Below, piece by piece: positions 11,612-21,500 of a stretch of 64,000 bases of DNA; position 1 is the stretch's first letter, and each line of letters opens with the position of its first letter. This DNA comes from Tubiluchus corallicola (Eukaryota; Priapulida; Priapulimorpha; Priapulimorphida; Tubiluchidae), in assembly GCA_030141605.1 (NCBI GenBank), contig JAQGDQ010000224.1, positions 62,001 through 126,000 on the forward strand, written 5' to 3'. Below the pieces are notes generated by a model. The model searched no databases, was not told where the DNA came from, and saw nothing but the letters and a program-made list of their open reading frames with translations. Made by a program: the position numbers and the translations under genes.

Positions 11612-11663
11612 ATTCATCTAGCTATTTTTGGATTCGAATGCATCCAAAAATAGCTAGATGAAT
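11612..11663. repeat. Perfect 22-bp inverted repeat with 8-nt loop
   Basis: The arm at 11612-11633 (beginning ATTCATCTAGC and ending TTTTTGGAT) is exactly complementary to the arm at 11642-11663; the loop is TCGAATGC. As RNA this is a 22-bp uninterrupted hairpin. Pairing does not extend outside the arms. It could be a small-RNA hairpin, a palindromic TE scar or a cruciform-forming site. Confidence 0.9.
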
Positions 11664-13740
11664 ACGATTTACGACAGTGTCTAAGTAGTGTCGTAAGTCA
11701 ATGCACTTAAGAAAATGATTTTGGAACGCAACTATGAATCTGACCCTGGAGTTTTTAAATGACACGACAAAGATTCAATGTTACAAAAGCTGACAGACGA
11801 CACAACAATGGAGGTCCTTTACAGACTATTAATTAATAAGTGGCAAGTCGAAAAGCAAGAAATAACGTTGGCCTAATACAAAATCGAGTATTGAAGACCT
11901 TAAACCGTTATTTTAAAGGTAACAATTTAATAGCAATATGTCCCACTGGTTATAACCAAGGTTGTTGTATATATGGCTGATCTGGTACAGTGACTGCATT
12001 TCCAATGCAAATATCACGTGATGCAAAGCATGCTACGCAAAGAAAGTTCTCTATCTTTGGCACATCATGCCGGGGGTAAATAACAGTCCTTGCAATTCAA
12101 CTAAAAAACACTAGATGTGGTAAATTCTGGTATAACGTCTCAGCGTTTATCATCGATTTGAAAGCAATGTTGGCGGTAAAAATAATTGAGCGAGGATTTG
12201 GTTTTTATCTCCGAAAAAACGAATAAAAAAAATTCTCAGTTTTCATTAGACAGTACCGAGGAATTGCAGGGCTAAATAAGCACGAATTTTCGCATTCATG
12301 CCCTCTTACGCTGACGATCTACGTGCAACCCTTGATAATTACATGCATGGTCCGATTTAACAAAAATTTAAACCAATTAAAACTACATGTCGAGAAGGCA
12401 TAATAAAATTTTTAGTAATTTACAATTGTTTGTAAATCAAACCGCGTTTAGAAATATACTTTGTTCGCTGCAATTAAATTTAAAAAATAATAGAAACTAC
12501 TTATAATCGTAGTATTATTATAATGATGATGATAATAATGACAACGACAATTTGTGGCGGCAGCAGCAATTGTGGTTAACCAAACGTCTAAAAAAAACTA
12601 ATGGCATCGACTAACGGCTAACAGACTAGCTTCACTATCGTACAAAAAGTTAATAAATAAATTAGATTTATTGTGAATTCTGAAGCCAATTCTTAAAATT
12701 TGACGACTAAATTACATTCAATGTGTTTTAATTTTGTTTTCTTTATTCTTTTTGATATTACCATTATTAAATTTTTGTTCTTTTTCTAACAAAGATGCTG
12801 GCGTCTCAAACACTTGATATACCGGTACCTATTTTATTTGTCACCTTAATTACAATAATTACCATTCTACTGTTATAGGCACTCACCTTTGCCCGAAATT
12901 GGCAGAACTTCCTAAAACGGATGAATGATGTGTTCGTTCTCAACGTGAATAAGAGTCTTTTCCAAAGCGAGGCACGGTCTTGATTTCTCGCACTTTTTCA
13001 TAACAGCACACCAAACAGTTCACGAATTTCTTCGTAAGAGTCAGAAAAACTCTTCTTTTAGTAGAGCAAAAACTACGTTCTAACAATTGATGTCGAAATG
13101 CTTAGACGTTAGGTTCAATGTTACTGTTGCACCACATGTGCGAGTTGAGCTAGTAACTTATGTAAACTCTATTATTCATTAGCCGTCTCCATGACGACGT
13201 GATAACAACATAACCTCCCACTTGTTGCCAGAGCCGCTGGCTCAATTTTTACCCTCCTCCAGATGTGCATGTAATGAGACTGATTGAACAGTTGTGATCA
13301 ACGTGTCTGAAATTTCGCTGATTTTTCGAATGTGTTTCGTGATTTTCATCACAGTACAATAATTTATCAACTCGACCACTTTATATTTGCAATATAATTA
13401 AAAAAGTTTAACTTGAATGGTTTCCAGTTTCATATAATCCAATCTATCATGTCTTCACCCCTGGTCTAGCTCCTATGCTCTCACAAGTCACGCACACGAT
13501 GACATTATGACTCCATAATTGTTTATCAAACGCGTTTTACAACATTAAAATTTAAGTGGTTAATTTCTAACGCTCTACAATCTGTAATATCGGCGATATG
13601 TACGTACTTCATCGATGTCTATCTACCTCTAGTCACCATAAAAATCCGACTGATTGGTGTGCTGCCCCATTACTTATCGCATTGTCCATTTTATATTCAC
13701 TTGCTTATCAATCGCATGTGTTTTAATGGCAATTAGGAAT
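11664..13740. other. Gene-free interval containing an X-box-like site
   Basis: No coding region recognised. Apart from the motif at 13185-13198 nothing stands out. Confidence 0.45.
13185..13198 (+). promoter_or_regulatory. Candidate RFX X-box
   Basis: GTCTCCATGACGAC fits the RFX/X-box consensus RYYNYY-N(1-3)-RRNRAC at every position, with a 2-base spacer. X-boxes mark promoters of ciliary genes. It lies 6.7 kb upstream of FOXJ1 and 4.1 kb upstream of the WDR97-like start, in the interval the two genes share. Such degenerate motifs also occur by chance, so function is unproven. Confidence 0.3.
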
Positions 13741-14094
13741 TTATCTATCTGTCTATCTATCTATCCATCCATTCATCCATCTATCTATCTGTCTGTGTGT
13801 CTGTCTGTCTGTCTGCCTGTCTGTCTGCCTGCCTGCCTGCCTGCCTGTCTATCTATGTATGTATGTATGTATGTATGTATGTATGTATGTATGTATGTAT
13901 GTATGTATGTATGTATGTATGTATGTATGTATGTATGTATGTATGTATGTATGTATGTATGTATGTATCTGTCTGTCTGTCTGTCTGTCCGTCCGTCCGT
14001 CCTTCCATCCGTCCATCCATTTGTCCATCCATCCATCCATTCCTCCTTCTCTCCCTCCATCCATCTATCCATTCATCAATCCATCCATTTATCT
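13741..14094 (+). repeat. Compound tetranucleotide microsatellite
   Basis: Successive blocks of (TCTA), (CATC), (TCTG), (CTGC), a long (TGTA) run of about 28 units (about 13856-13967), then (TCTG), (TCCG) and (CATC). All blocks keep the 4-bp period, so open frames on both strands here (poly Tyr-Val-Cys-Met or Ser-Val-Cys-Leu) are artefacts of the repeat. Confidence 0.97.
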
Positions 14095-14317
14095 GCCATA
14101 TAGTAACTGTGGTGGTAATATCTGCTCGAATAAGTTTTGTAATGTGTACTTACTATATGTAGTGTGTGGAGCAGCAATATTGATCAGCTTAATTAAAACT
14201 TATGTCATGCGTTCACTAGCATGCTGTAATTAAAGGCTTGCTATAATGTAAAAATGCCATATTTAATTTCATAGGTTAGACATTATTAAAATGTAAGATA
14301 TTTAGTTCCAACATACC

Positions 14318-14451
14318 GTAATTTTGTCGGCCATTGGATGCATCGGGATCGCTATCCTTGAATCCGCCATGCCAATTGGCAGCATGCCAATGTCGCAAAA
14401 TAATAAAAACTATTACACTAGAAAAATGAATGCGAATAAGGCTTTTACGAT
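14318..14451. repeat. 134-bp direct repeat, copy 1
   Basis: Nearly identical to 14707-14840. It begins GTAATTTTGTCGGCC and ends GCTTTTACGAT. The - strand translation of both copies is partly open, but there is no sign of selection. Probably a piece of an unclassified interspersed element. Confidence 0.85.
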
Positions 14452-14634
14452 AGAGACATTTAAAAAAATAATAACTTACCCGGTACATTAATTTTATCAT
14501 TAGAATTTAGCCATGGAGAAGATTTATTGAAAGGAAACTATAATTATTCGAAATAAAATAGTTGTAGAGCACTTATTTCTTTAAAATCATTAGTGTCTCA
14601 ATTTATGCATCTTATTGAAAAGACTTACTCCCAT

Positions 14635-14693
14635 GTATAAGAGACCCCCTATTTTTAAAGTGAAAATTCTGAATAAAAAAGGGTCTCTTATAC
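14635..14693. repeat. 13-bp inverted repeat (GTATAAGAGACCC)
   Basis: Arms lie at 14635-14647 and 14681-14693 (GGGTCTCTTATAC), 33 bp apart, next to the second 134-bp repeat. This has the look of a DNA-transposon terminus, but no transposase or partner end is seen. Confidence 0.6.
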
Positions 14694-14706
14694 TCGGGAA
14701 AATACG

Positions 14707-14840
14707 GTAATTTTGTCGGCCATTGGATGCATCGGGATCGCTATCCTTGAATCCGCCATGCCAATTGGCAGCATCCCAATGTCGCAAAATAATAAAAACT
14801 AGTACACTAGAAAAATGAATGCGAATAAGGCTTTTACGAT
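14707..14840. repeat. 134-bp direct repeat, copy 2
   Basis: Second copy of the 14318-14451 sequence, 389 bp downstream in the same orientation, with only a few base differences. Confidence 0.85.
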
Positions 14841-14924
14841 TTTCTGTAAGATATTTTCTAGCACTGTGAAGTTGCACCACCACCACCTTCTATTACCAGT
14901 AAGACTCATGTTTTCAATGAGTAG

Positions 14925-15260
14925 TAACAGTATTAGGCTAGATTCCTTGTGAAAGCTTCTTACACTTAAAGTATTAAAAATCAAGCAAGGGCTACTAGAA
15001 AAAAATTTCTATCTATATCATGGATATATCAACAAGTTTACTTAATGAGAATCTATTATTCTTGGTTGAAATCCCACCTGTGGCAAGAATTTTGTTTCAT
15101 TTTTATATCTTTATTTAGGTGGAATCTACTTAAGTCACCTTTAGATGCATGATAGAAACTAAACCTTCGTTGTGTGTGCATGACACAATGGAATTGTTAT
15201 TTCCATGTACAGTATTGCTCATTTTTAACATAATTATTTACAAGTGCTTCAAAAATTTCC
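14925..15260 (+). repeat. Interspersed repeat family A, copy 1
   Basis: About 336 bp nearly identical to 19277-19612, same orientation. It contains GGTTGAAATCCCACC (GGTTCAAATCCCACC in the other copy), which resembles a tRNA-type B box, so a SINE is possible, but no A box or tRNA fold was found. Confidence 0.8.
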
Positions 15261-17267
15261 ATTTTAATTTAGCCTTTATCCCACCATGCCCTTCGAATTT
15301 AATGGCTTTTACACTAAATACTCGTTGTTTTTGTACCCTTTCAGCAATAAATTGTGGTATTGTACACGTAGTGCATGGTGACTAGTGACTAATTAGCAAT
15401 TTGTCAGACCTGTACTACATTCTCCTGTTACAAAGCAAAGCTAAATACCCACAGAGTAGGTGGGAAGCTGTTTATAAAAACCACGCAGGTCTACATTCAC
15501 AAGAACGAATATCACAATTAATTTAACTCCAATGGAATGATGACACTCTTATCGTAATTTTTACTTTGCTTCAATTTTCCGACATTAATTTTAGTCATTT
15601 GAAGAAGTGAAGAGAGTTTGCCTATATTGTAGAAATACTCATATAATAGAAATATTACGTGTTATTGTTAGTCATAAGAATAATGCAATAGTATTGTACA
15701 AATGTATACTTTCGTGGTCCACGCAAAGGCGCGCGTTCGTATTGTGCACAAAACACTTTGCAGTTATTCTCTCTACAAATGTACGTGTGCAAAAACTGTA
15801 CATGCCATATGTGAGCGATGAAGTGATCGAGTAGAATCGTGGTCGTGGGAAAACGAGCAAAGAATTCTTTCTCCTCAAAAAGATTTCGTTGTTTACTCGC
15901 TCGAACCCCAATTTATTCAAAATAACAATTTTTGCATGGTAATGGTAAGTGGACGGTTATAGCCTGGCAATTATCGCTAGTCAGGAAAACTTATAAGCAT
16001 GCTGTAGTTCTTTGACCAAAGCGATGATGATGAGCTGATGGCGTAAACGTGTTACAAGAGCGACACAAAATCATTATCTCTGTGTTTGACTCCACTGTTT
16101 TCAGTGTTTCTCTGTTCATGGGCCCGAGGGTTACTAAGTGTGTGAGTTAGAACAGAAAGAGTGGGGGAGAGTGCGTGGTTGAGAAAGGAGGGAGCGAAAT
16201 TGTACGAATAACCAAAATACACACGATGCTTATATATATGTGCTCTTCGGTTTAATACCTTATATATATGTGCTCTTCGGTTTAATACCTAATTGCGTCA
16301 GAACTTTCTTTATGACTTTCAGTCACGTATAGATCACAGGAGTGCATGTATAACGTGTAAGCATACAGTGCCCAAAGAAAGAGACAGTAAAGAGGGACAT
16401 AGGGAAAATATTGTGAGAGATACCATACTGGCACTGTACTCCACTGTGGTCTTTCCTGGTGCAGGGAGAAGTGGACCTTGCTTTAAGGAGCTTACTGCAC
16501 ATACTAGCTTCACATTAACTCTTCCTCAGGTACCTACTTTTTGTATTTTTAACCATCCTAACTATTCTCCTCACACACTTTGTTTTTAGTGTGCGCATTC
16601 AAACCGAACTAGAGACTTCAAATTGAGGGCTTGTATTGGAACAACAACAAGAAGAAAATGGCAGAGAGAAAAGATAGGAGACAGAAAAGCAAAAAAAGAG
16701 AGTGAGAAGGAAGACGACCTTCTAGAATTTGATATATTGGTTTTAGCTAAGAGAGTGGCAGTTTTAATCTACTACACCGAAAAAAGTTTTTATTCTGTCA
16801 AGACAATAAAGAGATACATGGTGAGATAGGTGTGAGACCGTTATGTTTCTGTGAACTTGTTGTTTTCTGCCAAAGTTTGCAGCAATTGTGCGATATGCCT
16901 TTTCTAATACTTAAAATTGGTAATGTTTTGTGATGATTTTCCTTTACATTTCTGCATGAGTTAATGTCAGATGAGTCGAGGAGAAGGGAACACCACAAAC
17001 TTCAGCTAAGCCACTATTAGTTTTGTAAACAAAATCAAAAATTTGCATGTGCTGGCTGCAACATCTAGAGATTTTAGTTATATTATAAAAATGGTTTCAA
17101 TACTGATTGACATCAATTTCTAAATATTGGTATTGAAAAGTAGGATGTTGTTTTTTGCACTCTGTACCTCAAGCTGTTTTGTTTTTGGACCTGTGTGGAA
17201 GAGATGCAAATTTGAAAGCTGCTTATTTTTATTTTTTGTGTAGAAAACTTGCACAAACATTTGAAGA
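15261..17267. other. Gene-free interval upstream of the WDR97-like gene
   Basis: No coding region recognised. It should contain the promoter and 5' UTR of the downstream gene. A 30-bp exact tandem duplication lies at 16231-16290. An in-frame TGA just before the ATG at 17268 supports that start, unless an upstream exon splices in. Confidence 0.45.
16231..16290 (+). repeat. Exact 30-bp tandem duplication
   Basis: Two identical consecutive 30-bp units, each starting TATATATATGTGCTCTTCGG. Lack of any difference points to a recent slippage event. Confidence 0.9.
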
Positions 17268-18510
17268 ATGTTAGTTGAAGGAGCAGATGAGCATAGAGTA
17301 ATTTGTCCAGCAATAACCTGCAGTCATTATGATGGTGAAATGTTTGATAAAGAAAGTGATCATGTTGAATCAATTTCTGCTAAATCTTCTTTCTGGGGTT
17401 CACGTACAGTATCACACGGCATTAAATTTGTTAAGAAGTTAAGTACAACTGGTATGATAAGTCATCTGCTGTGCATACCTAAAAGACAGGTAGGTGCAAA
17501 ACTCTGTGCATAGACTTTGCCTAAATACTTGAATGGTAACCCTTTTAACATTAGAACATTTTACATTTAAAACGTATAATGACTTACTTAATAATGGTTA
17601 GTTAAGTATTTGTCAATGTGTCGTTTGTATGCAAGGTCGGAAATCAGTGCTGTTTCAATGTTTAGATGTTTATCTGAATACTTATTTTAGGAGTACTTTG
17701 TGATTGATGACTCAGGAATGGTGGAAGTATTTGATTACGAAGGCATCAAACTTCAGCAACTTCAACCATCATGTCCAGTAAGACAACTTGTACACGCTTG
17801 TGAAGTAAACGCTTTTGTGGGCATAAATCCTACCAAAGACAAACTACTGGTAATTTTTTTCTTTAGTTTTCAGTATTAAGTTTCAGTTTTTTTCATAAAA
17901 ATTTTGGATTTTTTGTACCTTTCAGCATCAAAATGTGGTGACAGTTGAATTGTATTTGAATAGACAACAATAGTTGGAACTTTTAAACATTGGGACTATT
18001 TTGGAGTATCTAAGGAGACGAAATGGGGCCTTACAGAAATGACCAGACAGACTAGATTAGGAAAGCCTCCTTATAGCGAAATGACATTACTACTGTAAAA
18101 CTGCATTTGATGTGTAATTAGATAATACTGTGTTGTTTTAGATACATATTACATAATTATAAACTTTACTAGTGTGCGTATCATGGATACATGCAATGCA
18201 TGAAATCACTGAAGTATATCATTCTAATACAACTTTTCATTATAATCACTGATTTGTCCTTATCATTGTCTCTATTTTGTGACTTACTCTTTACTTTATA
18301 ATTCGCTCAGCCATTTTTACGATCCTTGCCAATAATACACATCATGTGCTATTCAATATTTTATATAATAATAACATTTCTTTCGTAACTTAGTTGTATT
18401 CAATGGATATGCATCTGGAGAGTTCTACCCAGCTGGCAGAGCCTGTGATTTTACTTCTGTACAATGTTGATAATGGTGAAGTCATCACTGTTCAAACAGC
18501 TTCAGTAATT
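17268..18510 (+). CDS. WDR97: WDR97-like gene, exons 1-3 (N-terminus)
   Basis: Exon 1 is 17268-17489, exon 2 17691-17849, exon 3 18394-18510; all end in phase 0. Exon 1 starts at the first ATG after an in-frame TGA at 17262. Exon 2 reads as propeller strands (EYFVIDDSGMVEVFDYEG), so the first WD40 block already begins here. No signal peptide or membrane segment is seen, consistent with a cytoplasmic or axonemal protein. Confidence 0.8.
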
Positions 18511-21500
18511 GTACGTGTTTTACCTCAAGTGTCTATTGCAAAATCTTAACTTTTTGAATTAACATACGGTAAGTTCTCATTTAACGACGCTAATGCATTC
18601 CAGCAAAACATGACGTTAAGCGAAAAGTCGCTAAATGAAACCAAGACTTTCATAGAAAGTAATGTAAAAGAATTAATATACGTTCCAGAAGCAAAAATCA
18701 ATGCTACTTAATTCATCTAAATTAAACACTTACGTGTTTTAGGCACATTTCTACTGATTAATTTGCTTCTGCTTGCTGAAAAGCTACCTATAACTCTTAC
18801 AAATACCTAGCTAACATTAACGTTAAAGTCTTGACAATGCAATTACGTGTTGAACACTGCTTAGTAAATGTCAAGTTTAAGAAGGCCTTGAGACAATTTC
18901 ATCTAGATATTGGTTGCTATAGCAATAGGTTGCAGGCAAAGTTCCTTGCATTAAGTTTGCTCCCATGTGCCCCCAAATAGTTCTTGTCTTATACAACTGA
19001 CTAGCATCCAGTCCTGAAGCAAAAACATAAATAAAAATCGTACTGTTTCATATTACTAGTGTGTTTTAAGGACAAAATAATGCAATTTTTATACTGTTTT
19101 AATGCTTCAAATTAGATGAAGATGTTGTTGACAAAATAAAAAATCGCTTTCAGCTAAGTAAAAAACCGTCATTAAAATGAATCATGTCATTAAGTGAGAA
19201 AAAGGTGTCAAATGTTTAGCATTGTTAAAATGAAAAGTCTCTAAACGGGGAGTCGCGAAGTGAGGACTTACTGTGTTAACAGTATTAGGCTAGATTCCTT
19301 GTGAAAGCTTCTTACACTTAAAGTGTTAAAAATCAAGCAAGGGCTACTAGAAAAAAATTTCTATCTATATCATAGATATATCAACAAGTTTACTTAATGA
19401 GAATCTATTATTCTTGGTTCAAATCCCACCCGTGGCAAGAATTTTGTTTCATTTTTATATCTTTATTTAGGTGGAATCTACTTAAGTCACCTTTAGATAC
19501 ACGATAGAAACTAAACCTTCGTTGTGTGTGCATGACACAATGGAATTGTTATTTCCATGTACAGTATTGTTCATTTTTAACATAATTATTTACAAGTGCT
19601 TCAAAAATTTTCACTCAGAACAATATTTCCTGAGTTTCTTTACTAATGCTTGCAGTGCTGGATGTTTCAACACAATGCTGCATACCTGGTACGCCGAATT
19701 ACCGTCAAACCTGATTCGTCGCTACGTTTCCCTTTACACTGTGCAGTGTTAGAAAGAACAGCAAGCAGAAACCAGCGACTGTATGTTTGTGCTGGACCCC
19801 ATGTTCAGGTTTGATTTTAAAGGAAAACAGGATGATTTTTCATATATCACCCCATTTTGAAGTGTGATAAAAAGTATACATTTTAACACTAACAATACTG
19901 CAAAGGCATTTCTGATAATTAAGTAATATATTAAAAACTTAATTAATGGCGGGCAAGCTCAATTATTGATGACATCACAAATGAACATAATTTTCAACAG
20001 CACAAACATTCTACCAGCGTGTTGCACGTATTTGCTTGCGAAATACGTGCAAACGAAAATTGAGTTGAAGTGCTACTGTAAAAGACTCAGTGTGAGATAT
20101 CAAAACATCAATTTTCAGATTTACAACTGTGCTCATGCATGAGCTCTCAAACGTGTCCAAAAATGAACACGTGCCTGTTTTTTGTGTAATGCATTTCCGA
20201 ACTGCGAGTGCTGGTGCCCATCTAACTAGTGACTGACAAAATGCACATAACAGTGAAGAACTGACCGCAGAAACATGAAATTGTGTTTGTGTTTTAATAA
20301 ATCCTTTGCATGGGTCATTCCTGAAAAAATAGTATTTATTTTTCAATATTTTAAAGAGAAGATTGTTTTGATCTACAGTTTAAGATTGGGTCCAGTTTTC
20401 CTTTAAGTAACCACTTAAATTCACTTATTATCTGGTTAATAATTTTTGCAAGCTTTTTACTAAAATGCTAAGTATGTTGTACATTTAAAGAGACATCAAG
20501 CTTTAGTGCTTCATTTTCATTCTACTAGATGTCACCACAAGTCATGCACAATATACTATTTCTAACGCTGTTATTAGAACTGTTTGTGTTGCCATATACT
20601 GTTATTATTATCTTTAAGAAATTTAATTGCATCTTTGCCTCACCAAACCTTATTATAGTTCTTGCATTTTTTTGTAATTTGCAAGTCTAGTACACACATT
20701 TTACATTTTACAAAAGCTTTACTTTATGTGAACTATGTTATCTATTACTATGCGAATTTCTGGAGTTCATGTCGATGGAACTGAGACTTAATATAGCAAT
20801 AATCAAATCAGTGATACTAACTAAAAGTAATTTAGAAATATTAGTCGCATGATTATTTTTATGATTGTCAGGTTATTCGTATTTATGATGGTACAACGAT
20901 GAATTTGATGGACCATCTTCATCGCACACAGATTACAGCAATGGCTTTCTTTGACTCGCTCAAATATCTGATGACAGGTGGTCAGGATGGATCGGGTATT
21001 GATTATTAGTTTAGCTATAGTGGAATCAGTAGTTAAAACCTGATAGAGGAACTTACAGTGATGATATTGCACAGAGTGATAGTGACGCGAGGTTATGTAT
21101 AAGAATGAAGATGATGCAGTTTTTAGTTTGTACTAATTAACGTACTAATTGTTGTATTGTACTAAGTGAAAAGAAACAAACAAATTTTATTATTGTTATT
21201 GTTGGTGCAGTGATAGGTTTTTATTAGTGGATTTATGAGCTATGAGCAGCATTATCAGGTTCTCACGGTCAGGGAAAATCCTGGAAAGTCATGGAAGTCA
21301 GGGAAAAAGATAATTTGGTAAAAAGTCATTGAAAATGATGAAAATGGGACCGATATTTTTCCAAACATATTTTTCAACGATTCGTGTTCAAATAAAATTT
21401 TGGCTATGGCAGGCTCCCAGTTTCCGATTTCTGCTCCTTAAGTAATGATTGACCGACACATTATATATCAGTATACGTATGAATGTCTATACACAAAAAT

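Noticed and set aside
13654-14233. Several overlapping open frames of poly Tyr-Val-Cys-Met or Ser-Val-Cys-Leu type on both strands
   Set aside because: They are translations of the 4-bp microsatellite, open in every frame because the repeat contains no stop.
19405-19440. tRNA gene suggested by a B-box-like GGTTCAAATCCCACC
   Set aside because: The T-stem does not pair properly, there is no A box, and the second copy has a change in the loop.
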